Positions 18,307-27,252 of a DNA stretch of 64,000 nucleotides are shown one piece after another. The stretch is from Bacteroidales bacterium (GTDB lineage: Bacteria > Bacteroidota > Bacteroidia > Bacteroidales > UBA932). Where the stretch lies: the NCBI GenBank assembly GCA_017445015.1, contig JAFSVL010000048.1:1-64000 (forward strand). Reading direction: 5' to 3'. The translations under genes were made by a program, and so were the position numbers. The notes below the pieces were generated by a model. That model had not been told where the DNA came from. It saw nothing but the letters and a program-made list of their open reading frames with translations, and did no database searches. Numbering within the stretch: the first letter of the stretch is position 1; each line of letters begins with the position of its first letter.

Positions 18307-19479
18307 TCAGAAAATGGCTCCGTCCGCGCTGTCGCAGACGTAATCGGAATAGTTGCTTTCCAGTGCGGGGAATGCCGAAATGTAGGCTTCCCGCACACTA
18401 CGGCGGATACTGTCCTCATACGCCGGGTCGATGAGCGCCATACAGCAGCCCTTGAAACCGGCGCCGCTGAAACGGCCGCCGTAGATACCGTCCGTACGGC
18501 ACATGATTTCATAGAGGGTTTTCAGTTCCGCAGACCCCGTCTCCCAATTATAAATGGAAGAATGGCCGCTCTCGGTAATCAGGCGTCCGAAGGTTTCGAT
18601 ATCGCCCGCCCGCCAGGCCGCGGCACCTTCCATCACCCGCCCGTATTCAGTATAAAAGTGCTCGGCACGACGCCTCCAGGGTTCCGGAAGACGGTCCTTA
18701 TAGGCTTCATAAATATCCCGGGGGACATCCCGAAGACAGGTCTGGGCGAACTTTCCATAGCCCATCCCGGAGAAGGCCTTGAGGGCATAGGCGGCGCTGC
18801 GGGCTTCATCGACACGCATATTGAACTTGCTCCCCGCGAGCGTACGCTCCACGCCGCTGAAGAAAATGGCGATGCGCCAGGGCTTGCAGTGCCCAGCGGC
18901 GGGAATCAGTTCATAGTGATCATCCTGCGTATCCAGGTACAGCAGATGGTCCTTGCGGCAGAAGAGTTCGCAACTTTGGTCCAGTTTTCCGCTGGAAACG
19001 CCCACATAATGGTTTTCGGACGCGACGGCGACCTCGATAATCTCATTTTCCGAAGGCCGGATGCCATTGGCACGGCAGAGGGCCGAAAGGAAGGCAATCG
19101 TCACTGCGGCCGAGGAAGAAAGCCCGCCGATGGGGAGGCTGCCCTCGATAACGCCGGAGATTCCGCAGGTGAGCGGATAGCGCCGCCCAAGTTCGAGCGT
19201 CGCGCCGCGAAGGTAATCCGCCCAGTCCCCGTCCCGTGTCTCGCTGACGCCGCGCACATGCCACTGGGCCCGTTTCTCGAACTGGAGCGACACCACCTCG
19301 ACCACGCCGTTACGTTTGACGGACCAGGCGATATGGATGCCCTTGTCGATGGCAAGGCCGGTGATGCGGCCTTTCTGATGGTCCGAGTGCGCCCCGATGG
19401 GACAGACGCGGTAAGGGCAGAAGTCCACCGCTTCAGGCGACTTCCGCCATATCTGTTCAAATTTAATTTCGCAATTCAT
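18307..19479 (-). CDS. GHMP family sugar-1-kinase, galacturonokinase/galactokinase-like
   Basis: A 390-residue GHMP kinase. The N-terminal substrate segment reads YRVCPIGAHSDHQKG, closer to the galacturonokinase wording than to the GEHTDY of galactokinases. The ATP-binding motif is GSLPIGGLSSSAAV, and the C-terminal motif is FSGAGFKGCCMAL. It should phosphorylate the anomeric hydroxyl of galactose, galacturonate or a similar sugar. It lies between the initiating transferase gene and the nucleotidyltransferase, consistent with supplying an activated sugar for the surface polysaccharide. The ATG at 19479 was preferred over 19500 because it just clears the preceding gene's stop. The exact sugar is an inference. 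Confidence 0.8.
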   Translation of the reverse strand: MNCEIKFEQIWRKSPEAVDFCPYRVCPIGAHSDHQKGRITGLAIDKGIHIAWSVKRNGVVEVVSLQFEKRAQWHVRGVSETRDGDWADYLRGATLELGRRYPLTCGISGVIEGSLPIGGLSSSAAVTIAFLSALCRANGIRPSENEIIEVAVASENHYVGVSSGKLDQSCELFCRKDHLLYLDTQDDHYELIPAAGHCKPWRIAIFFSGVERTLAGSKFNMRVDEARSAAYALKAFSGMGYGKFAQTCLRDVPRDIYEAYKDRLPEPWRRRAEHFYTEYGRVMEGAAAWRAGDIETFGRLITESGHSSIYNWETGSAELKTLYEIMCRTDGIYGGRFSGAGFKGCCMALIDPAYEDSIRRSVREAYISAFPALESNYSDYVCDSADGAIF

Positions 19480-19480
19480 G

Positions 19481-20893
19481 TCAATAAGCCTGTTTGTCAC
19501 CTTTGAACACCTGGACGACAGTCATTATCAGAATTTTAATATCCAGCCAGAAAGACCAGTGTTCGATGTACCAGATGTCTTTTTCCACGCGGCGGGCCAT
19601 TTTATCCACCGTCTCGGTCTCTCCCCGGCATCCGTTCACCTGAGCCCATCCGGTCAGGCCCGGACGCACCATGTGCCGCACCAGATATGCGTCCACCAGT
19701 TTGGAATAGGTCTCAGTATGGAGAATCATGTGCGGACGCGGACCGATGAGGGACATATCCCCCTTGAAGACATTGATCATCTGAGGCAGTTCGTCCAGGC
19801 TGGTCCGGCGCAGAAAGTTTCCGAAGCGCGTTTTGCGGGGATCGTCCTTCGTTGCCTGGAGCGTATCTGCGGCTGCGTTCACCCGCATGGACCGGAACTT
19901 GAGCATGGTGAAGGGCTTGGCCTTGTAGCCCGTACGCATTTGACGGAAAAGGATGGGGCCCGGCGAGGACAATGTGGTCCCGACCGCCACGAACAGCCAG
20001 ATGAAGGGATATAAGGTAATCAGGAAAAGACCGGAAAAGAAAAGGTCGAAAATACGCTTGAGGAAATGGTTCACCGGCGCGGCCAGGGGTTCTTCGCGCA
20101 GACGGGCGACAATGACGGGCCCGAGGTCCGAGAAATGCAGCTTCCGCTTTACATATCCGTCCATACTGGGCAGGTAATAAAAGGTAACGAAGCGGTTCTC
20201 GCATTCCCGGATCAGGGCGTTTACCCATTCAGGGTGCAGGGCGGGATTGACGCTGCAGTAAAGTTCATGCACCTTGTTGCCTTCCTCGATATAGGGGATG
20301 ACCGCCGAGAGCGGCCCCAGATGTGCGGCCCCCTCGGGAAGGAATTCGGGCGCGTCAGAGAAAAAGCCCAGGGGCCGATAGTCCAGAAAATCAACGCCGC
20401 GGCTGAGTTCCTGCCAGAGGGCGGAAGCGTTTTCGCCCTCCCCCGCAATCAGGACATGCACCTTGTTCCGTCCGTGCGCCCGCGCCACGAGGATGATCCG
20501 GCGCATCAGCAGGTGCCAGAGCGAGATACAGATGGTTACCGCAATTCCCTGCTGGAGATAAAACTTTCCTGCAAAAGAGAAAAACATCATTTGCACCGTC
20601 AGGGCGAAAATCACCAAAGTGGAGAGGCACTGCAGGAACGCCCGCGACACCACGTCCCGCCGGTGCACGCCGCGGCCGTAAAGACGTATGGGGAAAATGA
20701 CGATGGAAAAGAGGAAAGACACCACCAGGAAATACAGGGTACGCGGCCGGATGAGCACCAGGTCGGCACTGTCGTCAAAGCGGAAAAAACTGCCCAGCCA
20801 TTCAAAGACCAGCAGATGGATCAGCAGGTCCACCGCGGCCACCGGCACGCTGTACAGCCAGAATTCCTTTGAACTGAAAGTCTTAGCGTTCAT
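19481..20893 (-). CDS. polyprenyl glycosylphosphotransferase (WbaP/WcaJ-like initiating enzyme)
   Basis: A 470-residue membrane protein. Four N-terminal transmembrane helices lie within about 12-130, followed by a nucleotide-binding-like cytoplasmic domain, a further helix (FLITLYPFIWLFVAVG), and the C-terminal catalytic sugar transferase with KFRSMRVNA, RTSLDELPQ and GDMSLIGPRP. It transfers a sugar 1-phosphate to undecaprenyl phosphate and so starts repeat-unit synthesis at the inner membrane. It is near the 3' end of the polysaccharide locus, a frequent position for this gene. Confidence 0.95.
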   Translation of the reverse strand: MNAKTFSSKEFWLYSVPVAAVDLLIHLLVFEWLGSFFRFDDSADLVLIRPRTLYFLVVSFLFSIVIFPIRLYGRGVHRRDVVSRAFLQCLSTLVIFALTVQMMFFSFAGKFYLQQGIAVTICISLWHLLMRRIILVARAHGRNKVHVLIAGEGENASALWQELSRGVDFLDYRPLGFFSDAPEFLPEGAAHLGPLSAVIPYIEEGNKVHELYCSVNPALHPEWVNALIRECENRFVTFYYLPSMDGYVKRKLHFSDLGPVIVARLREEPLAAPVNHFLKRIFDLFFSGLFLITLYPFIWLFVAVGTTLSSPGPILFRQMRTGYKAKPFTMLKFRSMRVNAAADTLQATKDDPRKTRFGNFLRRTSLDELPQMINVFKGDMSLIGPRPHMILHTETYSKLVDAYLVRHMVRPGLTGWAQVNGCRGETETVDKMARRVEKDIWYIEHWSFWLDIKILIMTVVQVFKGDKQAY

Positions 20894-20902
20894 GTCTTAG
20901 CG

Positions 20903-21649
20903 TTATCGGCGCAAAGATAGCAACTTTTTCCTTTCCTGCCGAATCAGACTCGGGAGGATGCGGATGAATCCCCAATAGCGCGGGATATTCTTGGAGGGTT
21001 CCTCGAAGGCGCGATGCAGCCATTCCAGGCGGAGGCGGCGCATCCAGAGCGGCGCACGGCGCACCTTCCCCACCCCCGAATAAAAGTTGAATACCGCCCC
21101 GACACCGAAGAGTACCCCGCGCTCGAGCAGAGGCAGCAGCCGGCTCATGAACAGTTCCTGTTTGGGCGCACCCAGCGATACCCAGACAATATCGGGACGG
21201 TCGGCATTAATCATATCGGCGATGCCCCTATAGTCAAATTCCCCCACCTTGCAGTACGGCAGCGGTTCGAAGCGCATCCCTTCCAGCGCCGGAATTTCCT
21301 CCGTGAGACGCTGCCGCAAACCGGCGATAATCTCCGGCGAATTCCCCAAAAAGAAATGACGATATTTCCCACAGCGGATGTACTTGCTGAAAATATCGGC
21401 ACAAATGTAGGACTGCAGGGGCCTGTGATGAATGCGGGAGAGGAACAGCGCCACCACCGAGCCGTCACAATTATTGAGCAGGGATGAGCGGAAAACCTGG
21501 AGGAACGCCGGATCCGTGTTCGCAACGGTAATATTGTTGGATTCCGCAGCGCAGACATAGCCCTTCCCGCCGCCGCGCACCGTCTGTTCCACCACGACAT
21601 CGAAGCGGTCCTGGTCAAACTCCATGGGGATATTGAAGAACTCCTCCAT
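20903..21649 (-). CDS. WecG/TagA/CpsF family glycosyltransferase (GT26)
   Basis: A 248-residue GT26 enzyme. Recognisable features are the N-terminal ESNNITVANTDP segment, FLGNSPEI, the IVWVSLGAPKQELF motif (usual form VGLGAPKQE) and the C-terminal GVGAVFNFYSG then RRAPLWMRRLRLEWLHR. Such enzymes add the second sugar to lipid-linked precursors at the cytoplasmic face. The start overlaps the preceding GT4 stop (ATGA), so the two are translationally coupled. Confidence 0.92.
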   Translation of the reverse strand: MEEFFNIPMEFDQDRFDVVVEQTVRGGGKGYVCAAESNNITVANTDPAFLQVFRSSLLNNCDGSVVALFLSRIHHRPLQSYICADIFSKYIRCGKYRHFFLGNSPEIIAGLRQRLTEEIPALEGMRFEPLPYCKVGEFDYRGIADMINADRPDIVWVSLGAPKQELFMSRLLPLLERGVLFGVGAVFNFYSGVGKVRRAPLWMRRLRLEWLHRAFEEPSKNIPRYWGFIRILPSLIRQERKKLLSLRR

Positions 21650-22725
21650 CAGAGCAGGCGGAAAATTTGCGCCGCTATGGAGTCCCAGTCATAGGCGGAC
21701 ATATCATAATCCTTTTTCGGGCACCCCTGCGCAAAAAGCGCTTCAAGGGACGAGGCAAGGGCGTCCGTATTTCCCAACGGGAAATAGCACGCGGCCGGCA
21801 GCCCGACTTCCAGATTCGCGGGAATGTCGCTGACGATGACCGGTAAGCGGTAACTCATGGCTTCGAGCAGCGCAATGGGCAGGCCTTCGTGCGATGACGG
21901 AAGGACGAAGCAGGAGGCTCCCGTCAACAGCGAATGCAGTTTCCTGCCGCGCACCAGGCCGGTCATCACCACCCCCGCTTCAGCAGCCAGGGCATGCAGC
22001 CTGCGCGAATACGCATCTTCGAAATCCGCGGCACCGGCAATGACGAGCTTCGTCCCTTCAGGCAATTTCGCTTTGGAAAAGGCCTCGATAAGTTCGTGAA
22101 GGCGCTTCTCCGGGACCAGACGGCTCATCCCGAAGACATAGCGCCCCGCTTCGATACCCAGCCTGGCAAACCACTGCGCTTCCTCGCAGAAATCAGGTGT
22201 TGAAACCCCGTTATGGATCAGATGCACCCGTTCCGTGCGGCCGCAACGACGCCGGATGAGTTCCCTGATGACCTCGGAGATGACAATCACGTCGTCCGCA
22301 TAGCGGCAGCCCATCCTTTCCCCGAGCCGGAGCATGGTCCTCGCCAGGAATCCCCATTTGTCACGGTCGTAATCAGGCCCGTGATGCACAAAAATTACAC
22401 GGAGTCCCAGCATTTTGGCATAGGGGGCAAGCAGGGCCGGACCTACGGCGTTCAGATAGAGCACGTCAGCCTTCACTGCTGCCGCATAACGGATGGCCCG
22501 GAAGGTATGGACAATGGCCTCGAAAGCCTTCCTGCGCGGAGCCGGGATATCCTGGATGGCAACGCCCTTCCACTCCGTCAGAGTGTCTTCGGCATAAAAG
22601 GAACGCCGCACCACAGTCACGTCCGCTCCCAGGGCCGCAAGGCGCGGGCAAAGCTCTTCACAGTGCTTTTCCACGCCCCCCTGGATACGGGGGATGCCAC
22701 GGGTACCGGTTACGACGACCTTCAT
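21649..22725 (-). CDS. GT4 family glycosyltransferase
   Basis: A 358-residue GT-B fold enzyme. The N-terminal VTGTRGIPRIQGGVEKHCEEL resembles the rhamnosyltransferase-like DUF1972/GT4 group; the donor-binding C-terminal half has SHEGLPIALLEAM, the E-x7-E-type motif. It probably adds a sugar to the growing repeat unit. It overlaps both neighbours by 4 bp or less. Donor and acceptor cannot be read from the sequence. Confidence 0.9.
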   Translation of the reverse strand: MKVVVTGTRGIPRIQGGVEKHCEELCPRLAALGADVTVVRRSFYAEDTLTEWKGVAIQDIPAPRRKAFEAIVHTFRAIRYAAAVKADVLYLNAVGPALLAPYAKMLGLRVIFVHHGPDYDRDKWGFLARTMLRLGERMGCRYADDVIVISEVIRELIRRRCGRTERVHLIHNGVSTPDFCEEAQWFARLGIEAGRYVFGMSRLVPEKRLHELIEAFSKAKLPEGTKLVIAGAADFEDAYSRRLHALAAEAGVVMTGLVRGRKLHSLLTGASCFVLPSSHEGLPIALLEAMSYRLPVIVSDIPANLEVGLPAACYFPLGNTDALASSLEALFAQGCPKKDYDMSAYDWDSIAAQIFRLL

Positions 22726-23819
22726 TTCAGTCCGTCTTTTGCCACCGCATGCAGATCGCAGGTGGACAGGGCATCCAGTTGTTCCTTGCTGACTTTCCCG
22801 TCCCGGAAATCGCGCACAATCTTCAGTTCGTACATCGAATACTTTTTCCGCTTGAAAAAGCGCAGGAATTTATGCCGGAACACCCACCATAACGGGACTG
22901 AAATGTACTTGTGCATCGCAGGGCTCACGGAACCGATCATCCAGCACCGGCGGTCGCAGCAGCGCACCTTCGCGCGCACTTTCTCCGCATCGCCGCTGTT
23001 CCAGAGTTCGTCCCAGGACTGCGTATTGAGGTTTCCCATCACCTCCTTGTCGCGGGTGCCGTTGCAGGGCATCACATCGCCATAGGGATCGATGAAGAAG
23101 GTGTCGAAACTCATATCGCAGGGAAGAAGGCGTTCCTGCCCGTAGATATAATTGATCAGCCCGTGATTGAAATAGGCCCGGAACCACTTCTTCGGGCTAT
23201 TGGATTTGAGAAGTTCGTTGATAAGGGCTTCGAAATGGCCGGCCACCATCGCCCGGTCGCGGATGATGTTCTTCGATTCGACGAAATAAAAACTGTTGTG
23301 GAGGCTCGCGGTGGCGAATTCCATCCCCATCTCATTGGAGAGCAGGTAGAGCGGGACCAGGTCAGGCGCATTGCGGTCCTGCACCGTCATCCCGAAACCT
23401 ACGTCCTTCATCCCCATCTCCACGAGTTTGCGCAGGGTGGTATAGCCCCGGTTGAACCCGTCCTGAAGCCCGCGGATCTCATTATTCGTCTGTTCCAGGC
23501 CCTCAATGGAAATACGGATGCCGATTTGCGGGAATTCCCTGCAGAGGTCGATGATGCGGTCCGTAAAAAAGCCGTTGGTGCTGATGACGATACGGTCCGA
23601 GTGCCTGTAGAGTTCCCGCACGATGTCCTTCAGGTCTTCACGGATGAACGGTTCTCCGCCGGTGATGTTGGTAAAGTACATCTTCGGGAGTTTTTTCAGC
23701 GTTTCCACACTGATTTCCTCTTCCGGCCGGGAAGGAGCCTTATAACGGTTGCACATCGTGCACCGCGCATTGCAGCGGTAGGTTACGATGACGGTTCCGT
23801 TGAGTTTTCTCTTTGACAT
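22722..23819 (-). CDS. radical SAM / SPASM domain protein in the polysaccharide locus
   Basis: A 365-residue radical SAM protein. The cluster motif CxxxCxxC is at Cys16-20-23 (CNARCTMC), with NITGGEPFIREDL as the SAM-binding GGEP segment. The C-terminal part has SPASM-type cysteines (PCDMSF, MPCNGTRD, CCDRRCWM) for auxiliary clusters. The substrate is unknown; the neighbours suggest modification of a sugar, lipid carrier or peptide attached to the polysaccharide. It overlaps the next GT4 start by 4 bp and follows the ATP-grasp gene by 16 bp, so it is within the operon. Confidence 0.88.
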   Translation of the reverse strand: MSKRKLNGTVIVTYRCNARCTMCNRYKAPSRPEEEISVETLKKLPKMYFTNITGGEPFIREDLKDIVRELYRHSDRIVISTNGFFTDRIIDLCREFPQIGIRISIEGLEQTNNEIRGLQDGFNRGYTTLRKLVEMGMKDVGFGMTVQDRNAPDLVPLYLLSNEMGMEFATASLHNSFYFVESKNIIRDRAMVAGHFEALINELLKSNSPKKWFRAYFNHGLINYIYGQERLLPCDMSFDTFFIDPYGDVMPCNGTRDKEVMGNLNTQSWDELWNSGDAEKVRAKVRCCDRRCWMIGSVSPAMHKYISVPLWWVFRHKFLRFFKRKKYSMYELKIVRDFRDGKVSKEQLDALSTCDLHAVAKDGLK

Positions 23820-23835
23820 CTAAGCAGTGTATCCA

Positions 23836-24750
23836 TTATAAAACGTAGTCAGAGGGCAAAGATAATAAATTTCCCAGTTCCAGGTCCTGTCCGTAGGTCC
23901 CGAAAGGCTGCATCCCGCCCCAGTCGTAAAAGGTAAATTCCCCGAAATAGGGTTTCCCGCCGATTTCAAAGAAATCCACACGCACAAAGGGAAGTCCCGC
24001 GCTGAGCATGGCCGCCAGTTCCTTCATCAGGTCGAAACTCCGGGGTTTTTCGAATTCCGGTTCCATGCGCCGGAATCCATGGTCTATGGCTACCGGATTG
24101 AAGTCCATGTCGTAGAAGTTCTCAAAGACGTCGTCGTTTTTGACGGTGATGTACATATAGCGGGGCACGCCGCCGAAGCACCAGAATTTATAATCCAGCA
24201 GGACGCCTTCGTGTCCGTCATCCATGAATTGATCCGCAAGCACCCTGGGGGGAATGTCCTTGTACACCCACTCGCGCAAGGGGGGATAGTAGTTTCGCCG
24301 GAGTTTCCGTCCGATCTGCCTGACGGCTCCGGCCTTGTCAAAGGCCGCCCTGTCCTTGCAAACGAAGACTCCCCCGCTGTCGTGCGTACATTTGAGCACG
24401 AAACGCCCGGGAAGGGCGTCGAAATCAATGTCCCCGGCGCTGTCCCAGACGCCCAGGCACGGAACGACATATTCGGCACCGATGCGCTCCGACACAAACG
24501 CCTTCACCGCATATTTGTCGGCCAGTTTAGGCAGCAATGGATTATGGTAATGCAACTTCATCCAGTTCAACTTCTCGTTGAATGTGCGGGGCTGCCCAAG
24601 ATTCAGGCGATAGCCGCCATTCAGGGTAAAATAGATGCGAAGATAAGATTCGCTGTCCTCCGAAAAGAAACGGCAACCCTTACTAAACGCACGTACGGCG
24701 ACCAGACGGGGATGACCGAGGGCCTTATGCATACGTTGCAAGATTTTCAT
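23836..24750 (-). CDS. TupA-like ATP-grasp protein
   Basis: A 304-residue member of the ATPgrasp_TupA family, typified by the RTFNEKLNWMKL opening, KLADKYAVKAFV, VLKCTHDSGG with the ATP-binding basic residue, and VRVDFFEIGGKPYFGEFTFY, which holds the Mg-binding Asp/Glu residues. TupA of alkaliphilic bacilli is linked to teichuronopeptide synthesis, so amide-bond formation between an acidic sugar and an amino acid is a plausible role. It overlaps the upstream GT gene by 4 bp. The ligase activity is inferred from the fold, not shown. Confidence 0.88.
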   Translation of the reverse strand: MKILQRMHKALGHPRLVAVRAFSKGCRFFSEDSESYLRIYFTLNGGYRLNLGQPRTFNEKLNWMKLHYHNPLLPKLADKYAVKAFVSERIGAEYVVPCLGVWDSAGDIDFDALPGRFVLKCTHDSGGVFVCKDRAAFDKAGAVRQIGRKLRRNYYPPLREWVYKDIPPRVLADQFMDDGHEGVLLDYKFWCFGGVPRYMYITVKNDDVFENFYDMDFNPVAIDHGFRRMEPEFEKPRSFDLMKELAAMLSAGLPFVRVDFFEIGGKPYFGEFTFYDWGGMQPFGTYGQDLELGNLLSLPSDYVL

Positions 24751-25691
24751 ATCGATTCGTATAACTGTTTCAGTTTTAACGCAACATCCGACAAGGAATA
24801 CCCTTTCCGGAGAAATAGATCCCGACCCTCAAAGGGGGCTGTTGAAAGGAGGACTTTCCGGGCCGCAACAGCAAGCGCATCAGCGGAAAACTCCCCTACT
24901 ATGACACAGCCTGGAATGTCACCTATCATTTCCCTCACATTTCCTACGTCGGTAGAAGCCACCGGAACATTACAGCACATGCATTCCTTCACGGAATTCG
25001 GGGAGCCCTCGAAGTCACTGCTGACAAGATGCAGGTTACAGGCATTCATGTAAGCGGGAATCTGCTCTCGCGCAGTGTTGTAGAGTTCCAGCGCCCGAAT
25101 ATGGGGAAAATCCTTACGCAGCAATTCCAGAGCAGCGTCAAAACGGTCCTTGCGTTTCTGCGTCCTTCCCCACTTATTGGAATCCATATATAAGACATAC
25201 ACCGCTTCCTGGTCCAGACCAAGCTGTTCACGGCAAATCATCCTGTCCATCGGATGGAAAAAATCCGCATTGCATCCGTTGGGAAGATAAACGGTTCTGC
25301 TCCGCTTCAGGTAAGGAGAGGTATTTTTGATGATAATACGGTTGAAGCAGGTATGGATCAGGCCGAAACAGTTGATTTTCCATTCCCGGGCCGGGTCGTT
25401 CTGGTAGGAAACCACACACTTTTTGAAAAACGGCCACAGCGTACAGATGCAAAGAAGGGCCGAAAGGACATGGTGGCAGTGAACCACATCGTAGCGCCCA
25501 CGCAGTATCCTCCACCAGATGACGGGGATATAAGTCAGATACATCCAGGTGCCCCGCCCTTTACGGTCGCAGTACAAAACATCACATTCTATACCTTTCC
25601 TTTGCAGCGATTCGACTTGTTCCTTGACAAAGATGCCAAAAATAGGATAGTCCGGCGTCGGATAATTTGTAGTGATATGAAGGACTCTCAT
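24747..25691 (-). CDS. GT4-type glycosyltransferase
   Basis: A 314-residue GT-B enzyme with the N-terminal HITTNYPTPDYPIFGIFVKE segment seen in many exopolysaccharide GT4 proteins, a central YLPNGCNADFF turn, and a C-terminal donor site with DFEGSPNSVKECMCCNVPVASTD in two adjoining parts. It is somewhat shorter than usual (350-380) but has both halves. It is the first polysaccharide gene after the inserted ATPase and lies 21 bp behind it. Confidence 0.88.
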   Translation of the reverse strand: MRVLHITTNYPTPDYPIFGIFVKEQVESLQRKGIECDVLYCDRKGRGTWMYLTYIPVIWWRILRGRYDVVHCHHVLSALLCICTLWPFFKKCVVSYQNDPAREWKINCFGLIHTCFNRIIIKNTSPYLKRSRTVYLPNGCNADFFHPMDRMICREQLGLDQEAVYVLYMDSNKWGRTQKRKDRFDAALELLRKDFPHIRALELYNTAREQIPAYMNACNLHLVSSDFEGSPNSVKECMCCNVPVASTDVGNVREMIGDIPGCVIVGEFSADALAVAARKVLLSTAPFEGRDLFLRKGYSLSDVALKLKQLYESI

Positions 25692-25712
25692 AAAAAATAG
25701 AAGTGCAACGAC

Positions 25713-27137
25713 TTACGATTGAAACAGGTCGTCCATAGTCAATTTAACCGGCACATCGGCGGCATTGGCATTGTCCGTGAGGCCAAAAGTCGTAATCATC
25801 GACAATACAATCCGTTTCCCGACACCGGTCTCGCGCTTGAATACAGCTTTTCGGTATTCCATCCTGGACAATTCTTCAGATGACAGCGAATAGGGCGACT
25901 TGCTGTATTTCATCTCGAACAGGTTAATGGTATCGTCGTTACGGTCTATGAGAAGGTTTATCTGTACTCCCGGTTCTTTCGACCCTTTTGGGGACTTCCA
26001 GTTCCAGGAATGGGCCGTACTAATGACAATGGCAAGACCCATTGCCTTTTTAATTTGCTCAATGTGCTGCAGGCACACCCGCTCAAAGGCCAGGCCGACC
26101 CACGCATCATAAACGCCTGTATCCAGACTGGATGTCCAAAAGTGGGTTTCACCGCGCGTGTTTTCACCGATGAACTTGAACCAGAAGAGCGTGTAATTGT
26201 CCATGAGTTGGTACATGCTCCCTTTTTTCATGTTGCCTATCATCGTGTACTTGCGGATGAAACCGCATTGCTCCAGTTCCTTCAGGGCCTTGGAGAATGT
26301 CGCGTTGTCACTCAGGGACGTTGCGCTCAGAATTTCTTCCCGCAGCAGGCCGCATCTTCTGGCAGAGAGCGCATTAACAATGGCAATGTGTGTTTTAGGG
26401 CGCCTGAAAAGGGAGGCGTAGAGAGCGTCATATTCGTGGACCATTTCGCCGTCTTCTTCAAAGAACATGCGATCGATGTTCTGTGCAACGGAAAAACCGG
26501 GACGAAAGAAACTCCAATTGTATGGGATTCCGCCCATAACCATATAGGCCTCCAGAATCTGCCGGCGTGTAAAATCAAGTTTGTTTTTCTTGCTGTACTC
26601 TTCACATTCATGGAGTGAGAATGGCCGAAGTTGAATTTGCCGGGTGACACGGTCGTGCAGGCCTCCGTAATTCATTACGATATTATCAATAATCCACGAG
26701 GTGGCGCTACCGCATACGATAAGTACAATGTCCTTCCTTGTTGTAGCCCATGCGTTCCAAAAGTGATCCAGCGCGCGAATGAAATGGGACTTGGGCGTAT
26801 CCATCCACGGAAGTTCGTCGATGAACACCACTTTCTTCCCTTCCGGCAGACCTGCCAGAAGACGCTGGAGGAGACGGAATGCATCACCCCAGGTCTTTGG
26901 CTTGGGGCTTTTGGGCAGTCCGGCCGCATAGAGTGATTCCCGGAATTCAGTAAGCTGCTCGCTCATTGTCGCATCCAGGATTCCTGTATGCTGAAAGGCG
27001 AACTGATAATTGAAGGTTTCCCGCACCAAAAAGGTCTTACCCACACGCCGTCGGCCATAGAGGGCAACAAATTCAGACTGTTTTGAACGTAGAAGCTCGC
27101 GAAGCAGTGCCTGTTCTTTTTCTCTTCCTATCAGCAT
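25713..27137 (-). CDS. AAA ATPase with C-terminal DUF234/nuclease-like domain
   Basis: A 474-residue P-loop ATPase of the archaeal-ATPase type. It has Walker A GRRRVGKT (28-35), Walker B VVFIDELPWMD, an ICGSATSW sensor segment, a winged-helix region, and a C-terminal DUF234-like domain. There, LLIDRNDDTINLFEMKYSK reads like a PD-(D/E)xK active site. No polysaccharide role is apparent. It splits the glycosyltransferase operon, has its own exact -7 box and an inverted repeat upstream, and so looks like an independently inserted accessory gene. The first ATG was chosen; upstream TTG codons overlap the promoter box. Function unknown; defence or mobile-element roles have been suggested for relatives. 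Confidence 0.85.
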   Translation of the reverse strand: MLIGREKEQALLRELLRSKQSEFVALYGRRRVGKTFLVRETFNYQFAFQHTGILDATMSEQLTEFRESLYAAGLPKSPKPKTWGDAFRLLQRLLAGLPEGKKVVFIDELPWMDTPKSHFIRALDHFWNAWATTRKDIVLIVCGSATSWIIDNIVMNYGGLHDRVTRQIQLRPFSLHECEEYSKKNKLDFTRRQILEAYMVMGGIPYNWSFFRPGFSVAQNIDRMFFEEDGEMVHEYDALYASLFRRPKTHIAIVNALSARRCGLLREEILSATSLSDNATFSKALKELEQCGFIRKYTMIGNMKKGSMYQLMDNYTLFWFKFIGENTRGETHFWTSSLDTGVYDAWVGLAFERVCLQHIEQIKKAMGLAIVISTAHSWNWKSPKGSKEPGVQINLLIDRNDDTINLFEMKYSKSPYSLSSEELSRMEYRKAVFKRETGVGKRIVLSMITTFGLTDNANAADVPVKLTMDDLFQS

Positions 27138-27158
27138 ATCATTGTGTTGACTGTTGCG

Positions 27159-27166
27159 CAAAGATA
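27159..27166 (-). promoter_or_regulatory. -7 box for the AAA/DUF234 ATPase
   Basis: The minus strand reads TATCTTTG, an exact TAnnTTTG match 21 nt before the ATG at 27137. Confidence 0.55.
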
Positions 27167-27196
27167 ATAATTCTTATTTAACAACGCGCTATAACC

Positions 27197-27230
27197 CGTG
27201 GAAATCTATTAAAAGAGGAACATTTCCACG
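27197..27230. promoter_or_regulatory. Inverted repeat upstream of the ATPase promoter
   Basis: CGTGGAAAT (27197-27205) and ATTTCCACG (27222-27230) are perfect 9-bp arms separated by 16 bp, about 30 bp upstream of the -7 box. This is an operator-like arrangement; it could also be a weak 3' hairpin of the upstream GT gene. No T-run follows. Confidence 0.4.
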
Positions 27231-27252
27231 AACAATATGAAGGGCCTTCATT

